A stretch of 64,000 bases of DNA from Chrysopilus asiliformis (GCA_964034945.1 OZ035960.1:14573903-14637902); one strand, 5' to 3'; shown: positions 12,001-22,932, numbered from the stretch's first letter. A program made the numbers and translations. The notes: generated from the letters alone by a model not told the origin.

Positions 12001-13254
12001 GAACTAGTGAACCAGCTGAGGGAAGATTTTAAAGATTTACAACCTAAATGTTTTGTTACGACACGATATCAAGAACGACTAAGAAAAGAACGAAAACCAG
12101 AGAATGAAAACCAAGCTGACAATAATGAAAATTCAAAGTCGGAAGAACAGGAGACGGCAGATAACCTTTTAAATGTTAGTAGAAACAAATTCGACATCCA
12201 AATACTGACCGACAAGGAAGAAATTAAAAACGTCCTGGAGTCTTACCATGACAAACCTTTGGGAGGACATCAAGGAGTGTTGAAGACCTTTCGGAATATA
12301 AAAAGAAAATTTCGGTGGAAAGGTATGTTTAAAGATATTGCTGAATACATAAAGCATTGCGAAATATGTCAGAAAAATAAAAGCGGCAACTCTCATATAA
12401 TACCTATGGTAATCACGTCAACTTCAGTTACACCATTTGAGAGAGTAGCTTTAGATATTGTAGGACCCCTGGATGAAACTCCCGAAGGATACAAATATAT
12501 ATTAACCTTTCAGGATGACCTAACTAAATTCACTGACTGTTATGCTTTACGGGACACTGAGGCAAATACAGTAGCTAGAGTCTTTTTTGAACAAATAGTA
12601 AGTAGATACGGTATTCCAAAATCATTACTAACTGATCAGGGATCTAATTTTCTGAGCGATATGTTTAAACAAGTTTGTAAATTACTGAAAATTAAGAAAA
12701 TCCAAACAACAGCATACCATCCACAAAGTAATGGAGCATTGGAACGAAGTCATAAACCCTTAGTGGAATATCTAAGGAGTTTCATAGACAAAAACCCGCG
12801 AACATGGAACAGACTCCTTCGTCAAGCCATGTTCGTACATAATACGACAGTTAACCGGAGTACAGGGTTCACTCCAATGGAAACTCTATTTGGTTTCACT
12901 CCTGAAATTCCTACGGAATTGAAAAGAGAGCCAGAACCAGTATATAATTATAGTAATTACGTATTCGACTTGCGAAGAAAACTGCAAGAAGGGTATAAAA
13001 TAGCGCGAAGAAATTTGATAGTTAGTAAAGAAATTAATAAAGCGTATTATGATAAAAAATCGAACCCCAACATACAATTCCATGTTGGTGATAAAGTACT
13101 GTTAAAAGACGCGGCTAGAAAAGGAAAACTTAGTCAGATTTGGGCAGGTCCCTATGTTATTGTAGACATTCCGAATGAAGTTAACTCGGTGCTGACGATC
13201 AATAGGAAGAAACGAAGAGTACACAATAATCGATTAAAATTGTACTTCGAATAA
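8974..13254 (+). CDS. pol: Pol polyprotein: protease, reverse transcriptase, RNase H, integrase
   Basis: Open for 1,426 codons. The nominal GTG at 8974 is only the upstream limit of the frame; translation probably enters by frameshifting near 9001. The protease active site is VDTGA (Asp about residue 61). A long Lys/Glu-rich spacer follows. RT spans about residues 555-800, with LDLASGYHQV, MPFGLTGAPATFQ and the catalytic YLDD at 11140-11151. RNase H has TTDASNEALGAVL and YSTIERELLAIVW. Integrase starts with an HHCC zinc finger (HDKPLGGH ... CEIC) near residue 1092. Its catalytic triad is Asp 1161, Asp 1221 and Glu 1257, the standard DD35E spacing. No chromodomain is evident. All key residues are present, so pol looks intact. 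Confidence 0.95.
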   Translation: MARESNSFVGKRTSGGCQHPSQPLNNFNGCSQCPEMQSIKTPMVTLPLDIVNKDASELLVDTGAEVNLIKKKSLKNSVKVDETQKLNLAGIYGKGETLGSCMGTVLVGPGIPGKFQVITDEDGIPGDGILGNDFLSANVNIYGPTRNIKFPAYGVTTPIHEPNNSETQPFSNIEPKNNYVEDHVRYQDHLPVANSLHSRRNGSSNSRICSEETGIGMVKNDDQNLILDSDTMAIGDRVHRVHGKNYANESGKETGFSEESPAFQTEGLKERNNELVMTKIVPVSSQSNMLFRQDSYVKVEPKILGTENYPEGKINEKDLSLIYKNTEGDICENSQKFSGQIAAGKSKRSKDLEIEFPVETEAGVYTKEHNGIKGNEGLIKESDTKVSVKDVKNIKVTGIEIPGITIPARSKVIIAIPFDGKGDVICFQRELKPGIFLGNCISPVRDKKIFVGIINITENSECFETINVETSLLENYEIMKPRGKNKSSKGKTNESVRVRVARTRGEERISKLITELKLNEEYNAEEREALRDICREFNDIFHLPGDQLTFTNAQTHYIPTKPGHPPINQKMYRLPETQRQIIQEQVSDMLTNDIIEPSNSPWNSPLLVVPKKAGPDGVKRWRVVVDYRKLNEITVGNAHPLPRIEDILDQLGHSRYFTTLDLASGYHQVLVNENDRPKTAFSTQFGHYQFKRMPFGLTGAPATFQQLMNFVLSGLQGIECFVYLDDIVIYGKNLQDHNKKLRAVLKRLQRYNLKLQIGKCKFLKKEIIYLGHKCNNEGAQPDPEKVKCVQTFPRPNTVRRVQSFLGLANYYRKFIPNFSKLAEPLNKLVRKNIPFKWNPDCEKAFIALKQMLINPPLLVYPDFTKPFILTTDASNEALGAVLSQGEIGDDKPIAYASRTLSDTERRYSTIERELLAIVWATKNFRCYLYGRPFTVVTDHKPLKGQCKVKDTTSRLMRFRHKLSEYNYSIEYKPGKYNTCADALSRIPEPDSEELEGTIPGSIRTVEQARELVNQLREDFKDLQPKCFVTTRYQERLRKERKPENENQADNNENSKSEEQETADNLLNVSRNKFDIQILTDKEEIKNVLESYHDKPLGGHQGVLKTFRNIKRKFRWKGMFKDIAEYIKHCEICQKNKSGNSHIIPMVITSTSVTPFERVALDIVGPLDETPEGYKYILTFQDDLTKFTDCYALRDTEANTVARVFFEQIVSRYGIPKSLLTDQGSNFLSDMFKQVCKLLKIKKIQTTAYHPQSNGALERSHKPLVEYLRSFIDKNPRTWNRLLRQAMFVHNTTVNRSTGFTPMETLFGFTPEIPTELKREPEPVYNYSNYVFDLRRKLQEGYKIARRNLIVSKEINKAYYDKKSNPNIQFHVGDKVLLKDAARKGKLSQIWAGPYVIVDIPNEVNSVLTINRKKRRVHNNRLKLYFE
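9001..9007 (+). promoter_or_regulatory. Probable -1 ribosomal frameshift site GGGAAAC
   Basis: The heptamer is a canonical X XXY YYZ slippery site in the gag reading phase (G GGA AAC), inside the 73-nt gag/pol overlap. Slipping back one base places the ribosome in the pol frame. A short GGTG/CACC hairpin can form about 8 nt downstream. Confidence 0.75.
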
Positions 13255-13792
13255 AAATAATTAATTAGGATTTTAGATTTTAAGAATAGGTATTTAATGA
13301 TTAACGAATAGATAAACAAGAGGAAATAATTTAAAACACATTTGCAAAATAGCATTTTATATCAATTTTTTTTGTATAGACACGTAAAAAAAAAAGGGGG
13401 GAATAATAAAAATTTTCCCAAAGTAATCCCGTATTTTGAAGAATGAACCGCGAAAGTTTCTTTTTTGTCTTAGAAAGAATGTTCTCAGATATTACATTAA
13501 TTAATAAATTAAATGTTCATGGAAACAAAAAAAAAAAAAAATTTTATATAATCGTTTAAAAAAAAAAATGTATTTGAATTAATAGTAAACAATTAGAAAT
13601 CTGAAATTTAGGAATAAATAACTAATGATTAATGAATAGATACAGTACGAAAAAGTGACAAAAGTCAACATAAAAAAAAAAGGAAGAATATTTTAGAATT
13701 GTTAATTATTAAATCGATTTTGTCAGAATAGAATATGTTTGATCTTAGTATTAGGGGGGGTGTTTTGTAGAAAAATAAATTTTTCTTTTTTC
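13255..13792 (+). other. Non-coding 3' region of the retrotransposon
   Basis: No env-like frame is present. The stretch is AT-rich with several A-runs and a G7 run at about 13754, a possible secondary polypurine tract. Errantiviruses would carry an envelope gene here. Confidence 0.7.
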
Positions 13793-13806
13793 AAAAGGGG
13801 GAGGAA
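13793..13806 (+). other. Polypurine tract
   Basis: AAAAGGGGGAGGAA lies directly before the 3' LTR and primes plus-strand DNA. Its last two bases (AA) are the two that also precede the 5' LTR copy. Confidence 0.85.
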
Positions 13807-14207
13807 TGTGGTGAAGAGGTATTTTCATGTTTAAACAAGAATTATGTACTTTGGACCCTCGGTTCACTTGGGTTCATCGTAAGAATAATGGCAAACATGA
13901 ATATACGAACTTCCGCATTAAAGTTCAATAACTTGATAAACAAATACTGTATATGCAAGTTAAGCAATTACCTAAATAGGTCATGAGTTGTTAATGTCAA
14001 ACCAAAACATTGTACTTTGCACTGGTGATCGATCGGTGATTGATTTCTTTAAGTTAAGAAGACAATTGTAATTTAGATTTTGATCAAGAAGGTTGTTCAA
14101 GAAAGTTTTGTCAGTTAAGTTTAAGTTAAGTGAGTTTAATAAATGAATTAATTAAAAAAGAGTGTTTGCTTTAATAAACCTTCCTTTCTAACATCCGTAA
14201 CACGACA
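13807..14207 (+). repeat. 3' LTR
   Basis: 401 bp, by eye identical to 6004-6404, with AATAAA at 14138-14143 and 14173-14178. It joins directly to the right copy of the 2,651-bp repeat, which starts with TT. Confidence 0.95.
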
Positions 14208-16858
14208 TTCCTAAAAATAACTAGAATAAAAATTTTAACAAATTTTCACTTGAATGTGATAAATAATCTTGTCACACGTCTTAAATATGATTAAGAATTA
14301 ACGAATTTATTTTTCTCTTTCGTATAGCAAAGTTTTACAAACGTATTTAAACAATCCATTTACACATACCTTCAAAACAAGTAAATCAACAAATATGTGA
14401 AAAAGTACTTAACAAAGTTCCAATATTTACCAAACAAAAAAGTTAACTACTTTTCCCACGTGCAAATACTAACAAAAATATGCTCGTAATTTCCCAAAGG
14501 TAATTGAAATTTAGTTCAATGAACTGTTAACTCGTATTTGTGACCACAAACCACAAATTTACATAAATGATCAAAAAAAAAAACCATGTGTCCCTTAATG
14601 GATTTTTTGTTAAGATTTAATCGTTTCATATGTAGTTCAAATTATAGTAAAAGCTTTCTGAATATTGTGACCCAAATTAAACGCCAAAAACATTTTCTTA
14701 CCTTAGAATTAGCTGTAAAATAAATTGAATTGAAATTTTGTACAAAAGTACAACACCATGAAGTTACCTATTGTAAAACAATGGTCAATAAAACACTCAC
14801 CTCTAGCACGGACGGTGTTAAAGTTGCCGCCAAAGCGAAAAAGAATGATTTTTAAATTTAAATTTCTACCGTTTCAAGTGTGACGTGCATGTGTGCATTA
14901 AATCCTCTATACTCATGACTTCTCTCATCAGCGTTCAAAACAACAGAAAAAGTGTACGTGAAGAAATGCTTAATTATTACCTGCAACATGAATCAACGTA
15001 AAAGAACGGAACACTTTTGGCTTGCATCAGAATAAAATTGCATCATATCTGATTTTCTTGTCTTTCTCCCTTTTATAATTACTAAGAATTATTGAAGAAG
15101 AAAAAAACATTCCTTCATGCAATTTGAAACTGCTTTTTAAAATCAATTGTTCATAAAATTTCCAATCAAATCACGAACTTTTACGAAATTTTGTAAATAA
15201 AATAATTAATGCCAATAAAGTTAATTTATTAAAAAATTCCAACATTATTACAACTAAAGTTTAACCAAAAAACAAATGATTGGGAATTTCCAACAAAATT
15301 TAAAAAAAAATACATTCAAAAAATTCATATTTTTACTTTATTCTGCCTGGCTATAGAAGGAAAGTATTGTCTTCATGACGGTGACCGACTCGTGAACGGG
15401 GGTAGATAGAAACTGTATGATCAAACGAAATCCGTTTCAGAAAAAATTATGAGGATAGCCGTGCATCTGTCTATCGGTCTATCTATCTGTCGGTCTGTCT
15501 CTCAGTCTGTCTGTGGGTCGATCTGTGGGTCTGTCTGTCGGTCTGTCTTTCAGTCTATCCGTCGGTCTGTATGTCGGTCTATCTGTCGGTCTGTCCTTCA
15601 GTCTGTCTGCCGGTCTATCTGTCAGTCTGTTTGTCGGTCTATCTGTGGGTCTGTCTGTCGGTCTGTGGGTCTATCTGTGGGTCTGTCTGTCGGTCAGTCT
15701 TTCAGTCTATCCGTCGGTCTGTATGCCGGTCTATCTGTCGGTCTGTCTTTCAGTCTATCCGTCGGTCTGTATGTCGGTTTATCTGTCGGTCTGCCCTTCA
15801 GTCTGTCTGTCGGTCTGTCTGTCAGTCTGTTTGTCGGTCTATCTGTGGGTCTGTCTGTCGGTCTGTCTGTCAGTCTATCTTTGGGTCTATCTGTGGGTCG
15901 GTCTGTCGGTCTGTCTTTCAGTCTATCCGTCGGTCTGTATGTCGGTCTATCTGTCTGTCTGTCCTTCAGTCTGTCTGTCGGTCTGTCTGTGAGTCTGTTT
16001 GTCGGTCTATCTGTAGGTCTGTCTGTCGGTGTGTCTTTCAGTCTGTCTGTCTGTCTGTCGGTCTGTCAGTCTGCCGGTACATCTGTCTGTCTGTCGGTCG
16101 GTCTGTCCGATGTACGTACCTTAAACAACTTGAGAACGCGTTGACCTAGCGACTTGAAATTGTTTGGGAATCATCCTTACCAAAATCACAGTTTCCTGTC
16201 AACTTAATGTACTGTTAATTATAACGGGTACCTGCCACGCTTTTTTTTATTTTTAAAAATACGTTTTTTTGACATTTTCTCGAAAAACATTCGCTTTTTG
16301 AGAAAAACTGCATATAAATTTAAAGGAAATTTCCCACATTTTTTGCTTCTACGATTTTTACGTACCTCTAATGGTTCTTGAGATATTTGAAAAAATAATT
16401 ATACTTTTTTCACATTTTTCCGAAACTTTAAATATTGCAGAGGAAAATCATATGCTGCTCATTTCGGATATTTTCAGTTAATACTTTAAAAAGCTCACTT
16501 TGTATGCTCAACTTTATTACCACCCGTTGATTACGAGTAGCTTTAAATTTAAATGTAGCTTTTGGCATAGAAAAATAACAAAAGAAACATACACCAATTA
16601 AATACCTGTTGGAAAAGTTTATGGCGATTGATTTTATCTCTCAATCGTTTTCATATAATTTTATTGTGATTTTATGCTAATTTAATTTGTTTATGGAAAT
16701 TTACTACGATGTTTACGTGTTGTAAATTTAATACAAATAAATGACTAAGCTTAACATTTTTGGATAGAAACATTTGTATGGTATGTTTCAAATGTTTATA
16801 CACAGGGCGGTTATGAAGTTTCTGATTAACTTGAATTTTGATAAATACATAAATTATG
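14208..16858. repeat. Large direct repeat, right copy (2,651 bp)
   Basis: Same sequence and orientation as 3275-5925, including the whole Rep-B repeat and its array at 15465-16107. Past 16858 the sequence is single copy, so this copy probably keeps the original right-hand junction and 3275 the original left-hand one. Confidence 0.95.
15465..16107. repeat. TCTG/TCGG minisatellite, second copy
   Basis: Identical to 4532-5174 as part of the direct repeat. The open frames across it are spurious. Confidence 0.95.
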
Positions 16859-18059
16859 TGATTTGAAATTTTTTCTTATTGTGATCTAGCCAATTTATAA
16901 AAAATCCCTTTCGCTTGAATTTAAAATTATTTGGTTTTTGTGAATTATTTTTTTTTTTAAATTAAAAACTTAAACAAATCCTGCTTTGTTACAATTTTTA
17001 AGGCGTCCTTAAAAACCCAGGGGGTTTTTCCAGAAAGGGTTGAATGAATAAGGAAAACCCTGCCGGGAAAGTCTATGGACATAACAATTAAGGGTTGACG
17101 TCCATGCCGGCCATGCTTGAGGTGGAGCCACGAAGTAGGAAAGAACGTAAGAGAATTGCTAAGGATGTCGAATTCTATAACCGTAGGGTGATCATAGGTC
17201 CCGGTTTGGCCGGGACAGTTCCGGAATCAGGCAAATTGTTCCGGCGTCCCGAATTTTCAATTAAATGTTATAATACTGTTTTTCCACAAATTACGTATGT
17301 GTTTGTTTCAAAAATTTCGCCTGCGGCGCTTCTGTCTGCATTGCTGGTTTTACAATTTCCGTTTAAAGATCGTGAAAAATTATGTTAATTTTCGCTGGGG
17401 ATTGTATAGTTCTTGATTTAAATCTTTGTGATGATATTTGTTTAAAAAAATTTGCTTGTGGCGCATATTTATTAATCCTTTATCTGTAGTGTACGTCGAA
17501 ATAAATAATCGAAATAAAGATTTCCTTTCTATAAAACTTTGTTGTTTCGTTGCTGTTCTGATTCAGCAACCCCCTGGTTTTTAGTGCAAAAGGCGTTCCA
17601 TAAAATACGTCACTCTACTTTTAGTTGTTTCAGACCCCCTCCCTTCATTCTGTTTTACAATTTTTTTGCAAACTCAAAGTTAGAAGTATTTTTTTTTCTG
17701 AAATGCTGTAAAAAAATTAAAATGAAAACACAGCTTACCTAACGGTGAGATGACACCTCCGTTACATAATTTGGAATTTTTTTATACAGAAACATTGAAA
17801 AACTCGAGAACTAATTGATGTATAAATTTGAAATTTGACATGGAACAGGCTTTTATCATAAAAAAGCCTTTTCCGAAAATGGGAAAAATTGAATCAGTCC
17901 CTCTCCCCCTCTCCCCCTCTCCCCCTCTCCCCCTCTCCCATGCAGATGTAAAAGATTCTTACGGCTCATTTTTTCGAAAAATTTGTATAGCATAACTCTG
18001 CTATACATCAAAACTTCATCTAACCACTCCTTACCCCCTATCCAATTCAAATGAAAAAC
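16859..18059. other. Intergenic DNA with one GC-richer open frame
   Basis: 17095-17388 (97 codons, TTG start) begins with a basic segment (EVEPRSRKERKRIAKDVEF) in a GC-richer patch. An AATAAA cluster follows at about 17500-17516. It could be a decayed transposon end or an exon fragment. No splice signals or family match are visible, so it is not called as a gene. A CTCCCCCT array lies at 17901-17939. Confidence 0.35.
17901..17939. repeat. CTCCCCCT tandem array
   Basis: About five 8-bp units. Confidence 0.9.
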
Positions 18060-18627
18060 ATAACAAAAGCTATAATTGCCAATCTAGCAATTATTGAAAA
18101 CCCGTATGGTGATTTAATTGAACGGCGTATCAAAATTTCATTTGAATTCAAATTTTCAAATAAGATTTTTTAAAACTTGTTCCAATCGGATTTTGACGTA
18201 TGGGAGTTTTATGTAGAATCATATCCTAAATAACTTTTGTTCTTGGACTTTTTTGATAAGATCCACCGTTTTTGAGATATTCGCAAAAAACGTTTTCGTT
18301 CCTATGGGGGGTACCCCCCCCTAATGGTCCATTTTTGCCCATTAACGAACTTAGCCTCGCATTTTACGAAAAACGGATCTGCGCAAAATTTCAAGTCTCT
18401 AGCTCAATCCATGCGCCCGCAATCCGCGCCACAGACGGACAGACGGACGGACGGACAGACAGACGGACGGACAGACGGACAGACGGACGGACATGCAGAA
18501 ATTAATTATTTTTATCATTCTAAACACACTGGTGTAATTCATTTTTATGTGTGATGACGGGATCTTGGCGTTACAAACGGTAAGGCAAAGTTAATATACC
18601 CTTTGGTTTCACCATACGGGTATAAAT
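18060..18627 (+). mobile_element. Rep-A dispersed repeat, copy 2 (full length)
   Basis: Matches 1379-1940 along its length, with the same start, GGGGGGTACCCCCC core, GACG/GACA array (18435-18490) and end. The 13-bp inverted motif ACCCGTATGGTGA is present at both ends. The frames at 18272-18505 and 18324-18554 are array products. Confidence 0.75.
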
Positions 18628-20825
18628 ATTTATGCGATTATCTCGAAAACGATTCATTTTTTTCCAAAAAGGGTTCCATGGGGCGACACCAGCTTTCGAA
18701 AGCAAAAAAACACGTCAAAATCGATTAAGACTTACTAGCAGTGGTGGATCTTGCGAATTTCGGTACACACATGCGAATGCACCGACATACGCACACACAC
18801 ACACATGCAGACATATTGTCGACTCGTCGAACTGAGTCGATGGGTATATGTCTCGAGAAAGTTCGTGGCTCCGTAACGATTTTGGTTTTTGAAATGATTT
18901 TTCTTATGTAAGAAAGGTAAAAAGGTATCCTGCTAGAAATTCATATATTTTCTGGTTTCCTGTTCCAAATTTTTCTTGGAATGTCAAGAATTTCGGTGCA
19001 ATCGATTTCTATTGACCAAGTTCAAAAAAAATGATTTTGAATTTCCTTGTAAGATAAGGCAAAAACATCGATTAGATTCTGAATAAAATGTACACCGTTT
19101 TGAGAGGTCTAGATTTCGTAACAGTCATTCAAACATTGTTCAACTTTTCTTTAAAAAAAAATTTGATGTAATCAAATGATATTTTCCACTTGTAATTAAA
19201 AATAAATGATAAAATTTCAACTGTATTATCAACCAGTGTTTTGCAATAACTCTACAATTAATTTTTGTACTTTGAGGAGAAATCTCATAAAAAAATATAA
19301 AATTCGTAATCTGTAGCTATTAAAATATTATCAAACCAAAGTTGTCTTAATATTATCTTCGGACAAGCTTTTTTTTTCTTTGCAAAGCGTTGAGCAATTT
19401 TATAACTTTCTAATGAGTAAAGTTATTTTCGAAGTCCGAAATTTAGGCTACTCGTCCACAAAATTCATGTCTTATTAGTCGTTAAGCAACAAGCGATTAA
19501 ATATAATTAATTTCTCATGCATTATCAACAAAAAAAAAAAAAAGAACCTAAAATTGACATAAAAAAATTATTTTTGTATGAACAAATACTATGTAAAATA
19601 TTGTTTATTATTATTTTTATTGAATTGCATGTGTCAGCTGATAAGCTATCAGACCATATAGCTGTCTGAAGCATTTCCATTTCAAAAACATTTTCTTGTG
19701 ATTGAAATTTCCTACGGTTTCGAACCTTTCGAGTTTAGTTGATTGTCGCTGGTTGTTCATTCGGGACAAAGGTGGTGAAAAAATGAAAATCGCCTTTAAA
19801 ATCAGTGGAAATCACTTTGGACCAAGTGTGGGTTACAATTTGGCTGTGTCGCCGTCTATTGAGAATGACACGAAATTAAAGAAAATTTAATTAACTCAAT
19901 GCGTCACTTATCTTTTGACTCGAATATGTCACAAGAAGCGCCTACCTCTTTGTTCCGCGTCACCCTGTCAATGATATTCGTTCGGTTTGGTACATTGTCG
20001 ATAGATGGGATGACTAATATCGGAATGGAGGAGGACCCACATGAATAACCAAACTTTATTAATAAGAAATAATGTGATGGATTAAAGAAGCATTAATAAC
20101 AGAACGCGCCAGCTGAAGTTTTATTGAATTAATGAACATCACGGACGTTTGCTTGAATTTTTTTTTCTTAATTCTGCGCGCGCAAGTTACTATACTTCAT
20201 TTACTTCGTTGTAAGACTATAATTAGCACCCCCAAGTTCGTCGTTGGACCGCTGTTGTCCGGTGATCACGTCAAAAATCGCAAAAATAAAAGTTTTCTCT
20301 ACTTATTTATAAAAAAACGTGCGAAAAATATTTCTTAAAGTTTCTGATTCCGAAAGGAACACTACCGAAGAAGTAATTTTTTTTTTTTTTTGTTAAATCG
20401 AAAATGTCACTAGTATTCATTCAGTTGAAGGTAAAAATTCACTTTTCTTCAAGTCATCGACGAAAGAATAATTTTTTTTAAAAAGCCTCAACAATGTCAG
20501 CAGAATTAATAAACATCATCTGTTTAAAATGCTTTGTGTTTTGTGACCAAATAACATTATTGTGTTAAAATTCTGATATTGTGATGATTTTTAAACGCGA
20601 CAATGCCGTGCGCCAGATTCAAAGTGCCGAAATATCACATGTTTGTAAGAAAACTAATATAGATTAAAAAGCAAACAATATACGTATATGTAATCAACGG
20701 GTGAATGATAAACAATGTGACGTAATTCGACTAGATTAGCGGCTATGTTTTGGTTGAAAATTAATTATTTTTAATTAGCAAATCTAAAAATTCTAATTGC
20801 CCTCTTTACATTTGGTTCGTTACAG
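18628..20825. other. Upstream region of the host gene
   Basis: About 18770-18890 holds a short CA tract and the stretch GTCGAACTGAGTCGATGGGT, which resembles repeats I associate with mosquito genomes (memory, not a search). The rest is AT-rich. The first non-coding exon and promoter of the gene at 20826 may lie here, since a splice acceptor precedes 20826, but I cannot place them. Confidence 0.35.
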
Positions 20826-20961
20826 TTTAGTGAAGTGTGATTGAGAAAATCGCAACGGTGCCGAAATCATCAAAATCATCATCTATGTTTAAGCCACAGT
20901 CGTCATAGCGACTAATTTAAGGCACTTTTAAGGATCAACTGTGCAACATCCCACCCTAACC
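20826..20961 (+). other. 5' untranslated part of the first coding exon
   Basis: A pyrimidine-rich acceptor (CCTCTTTACATTTGG...TTACAG) ends at 20825, so an upstream non-coding exon is likely. The leader contains a seven-codon upstream frame, ATG at 20885 to TAG at 20906-20908, which could dampen translation. Confidence 0.5.
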
Positions 20962-21028
20962 ATGGAACATCTCGATCTAGAGGGGATGCTATCATCTTCA
21001 TGGATGATGCCGGCGTTTGACCAACAAG
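20962..21028 (+). CDS. Host gene exon 1 (coding part)
   Basis: ATG at 20962 in a good context (AACCATGG) begins MEHLDLEGMLSSSWMMPAFD. The exon ends after the first base of a codon at donor G|GTATGA. That phase matches the acceptor of exon 2 at 22780. The two Met-rich, hydrophobic turns do not make a convincing signal peptide. Confidence 0.75.
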
Positions 21029-21277
21029 GTATGACACAAATTTTTTTTCCTATTTATTTTTTTTAAACCTCAAATAAACAACTCACTGTTGTGTCTTTAA
21101 ATAAACTTGTGACACCGCTTTTCAAAAAGTCATCAATCATAATGACGCGGAAAAAACATTAAACGCAAACTAAATCCAAAAATTAAATTGAACCAAAAAT
21201 TACAGAACCAGCCAGGATTCTAATGGTTCTCGAAATTATAAGAATTAGTGGTTTTTGTAAAAACAATTAAAATTGCA

Positions 21278-21964
21278 TACACTCAGAGAAAAAACTGGTC
21301 ATAAATTAACCAAATTTTTGTTAAAATCACAAAAAAATTGTCATTTGGAACAAATGTTTTTACTGGGAAATCTTTGTTCAACAAAAAAAATTGTTTTTTT
21401 TAACAAAAAATAAACTTACAAATGATATTTTATTAAATCAATAAAACAATTGTGAAATTAACAATGCATAATTTGTCAAAATGACAAAAAATTGTTATAC
21501 AGTAGAACGCGCTTAAATGCAACACGCGTAAATGCAAAACTCGTGTAATTGCACGCAAAATTTGTGCATGGGGGATTTTTAAGCATTTTTCATATAAATA
21601 TACACGGATAAATGAAACACGCTTAATTGCAATACTTGCTTAAATGCAGCCATACATCCGCAAAAGTATAAATTATATGAAATTTTACACGCTTAAAGTT
21701 GCATGTTTATCTTTTACTCGCATAATTACACATTAATGTGCATTTATCCGTGCTTCCGTGCTACGTATAAATGCAAAACACGGATAAATGCACATAAAAT
21801 TCTGCGAAATTCGATGTGCATTTAAGCGTGTTCTACTGTATTTAGAAATTTTTGTTGTTCAAACCATTCCTTTATCACTTTAACAAAAAAAAAATTTGTT
21901 GAGACTCAGCAAAACAAATTTTGTCAATAGGAAAGAGTTTTTTGTTATTACTTTTTTGAGTGTA
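21278..21964. mobile_element. Non-autonomous element with TACACTC ends
   Basis: Left end TACACTCAGAGAAAAAAC, right end TTTTTTGAGTGTA inverted. The flanks are full of TTTTTGTTAAAA/CAATTGT motifs in both orientations. The pogo-like element at 21498-21840 lies inside. No coding sequence is seen. The family is uncertain. Confidence 0.5.
21498..21840. mobile_element. Pogo-like MITE (TA target)
   Basis: Inverted ends TACAGTAGAACGCGCTTAAA and, inverted at the right, TACAGTAGAACACGCTTAAA (about 25 bp, 1 mismatch). The CAGT...CGCTTA... start resembles the pogo terminal repeat, and TA is at both edges. The interior repeats a motif like AAATGCAAAACACG. No transposase is present. Confidence 0.7.
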
Positions 21965-22340
21965 GCTGGCAATTTTTTAAACATGCAAGGATTGTGGCTC
22001 AAGTTTCTCAGTAAAACTGAATCTGGTTCAAGTTTTTCATTGAAGAAAAATCAGGAATTTTTTACTTTTAAAACAAAAGCTTTATGAAATCACAGCGGTG
22101 CTCAAAGTAAGACCTAAATTTTACGCCCATTTACAAAAAACTCTGAAAATTTTGAATTAAGGAATGTTTTAATTTCTGTTTCGGATTATTGTGGAAAAAT
22201 GCGCCGCAGGGAAATTTTTTAGAAAGCAGCTGCAAATATAGCGCCAAATTGAAAGCCTCATAGTTTCCGGAGATGTGTTCTCCCTTTACGTCTAATTTGA
22301 TGAAATTCACATCCGCCTTAATGCTGATTTTTAAAATTCT

Positions 22341-22591
22341 TTAACACTAGATTGCCCAAGCAAGTCATTTTGACTGCTTTTTAATTTCAATCAGAAAAAC
22401 AATTATGTATATAATGACACAATTTGTTAGAATTTTGTGACTTTTTGTACAACATATAAATGCGTTTATTAATAATTGTAGTTACCTCCCCCCTCCTTCA
22501 TTTCCGGTATATACTATATATATGTGTTATACCTATATTGCCAAAAGCATTCATTTTGACTGCTTGACTTCCTTGGGCAATCTAGTGTTAA
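22341..22591. mobile_element. piggyBac-like MITE with TTAA ends
   Basis: TTAACACTAGATTGCCCAAG at the left is matched exactly, inverted, at the right (22572-22591). TTAA is at both edges. Just inside each end is a short hairpin-like motif (AAGCAAGTCA/TGACTGCTT). 251 bp, non-coding. Confidence 0.8.
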
Positions 22592-22779
22592 AGATTACCC
22601 CAGGGCTGACAACCCCTTCGCCCCTTCACTTTATTTCCGCAGGACCCTATTTAGAACAAAATTTACTGCAGTTTTACACGCAACATTTTTTTATGGCACA
22701 TTATAACTCACTTCGCCGTATCGAATACAGTCGCTTACAAAATTGGTATTAATTTTTTTTTTCAATAATTCTTTTTCAG

Positions 22780-22932
22780 ACGCCAATTTCCTTTCATCAT
22801 CACGGCAAATTTTGGAGCCAATCATGGAAGAAACGTCCGAAGACGAAGATAATCAAAATTGGTCGCATATTGAGAATGCGTGGAGTTCAGAATCGGATAC
22901 TGGATCGGTTATCCGAATTGAATTCCATAATG
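22780..22932 (+). CDS. Host gene exon 2
   Basis: 51 codons in phase with exons 1 and 3. Acidic and serine-rich, with EETSEDEDNQNWSHIENAW and SSESDTGSVIRIEFHN. Acceptor TTTTTCAG at 22779, donor G|GTGAGA at 22933. No domain is recognised. Confidence 0.85.

Larger units (their letters stand above)
6004..14207 (+). mobile_element. Complete Ty3/gypsy LTR retrotransposon, 17.6/297-like
   Basis: 8,204 bp with 401-bp LTRs (6004-6404 and 13807-14207) that look identical and run TGTGGTG...ACGACA. A primer-binding site, gag, pol and polypurine tract follow in standard order. Pol runs protease, RT, RNase H, integrase, the Ty3/gypsy order. There is no env frame between pol and the 3' LTR. Gag is split by a one-base frame break, and pol is reached through a likely -1 frameshift site. 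No target-site duplication is present: AAATTAA precedes the element and TTCCTAA follows it. The sequences outside the LTRs are consistent with unprocessed cDNA ends (AA before TG, TT after CA). Confidence 0.95.
21029..22779 (+). other. Intron 1 of the host gene
   Basis: GT-AG intron whose acceptor is preceded by TTTTTTTTTTCAATAATTCT. It contains a TACACTC-ended element (21278-21964) that itself holds a pogo-like element, and a piggyBac-like element (22341-22591). Confidence 0.75.
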
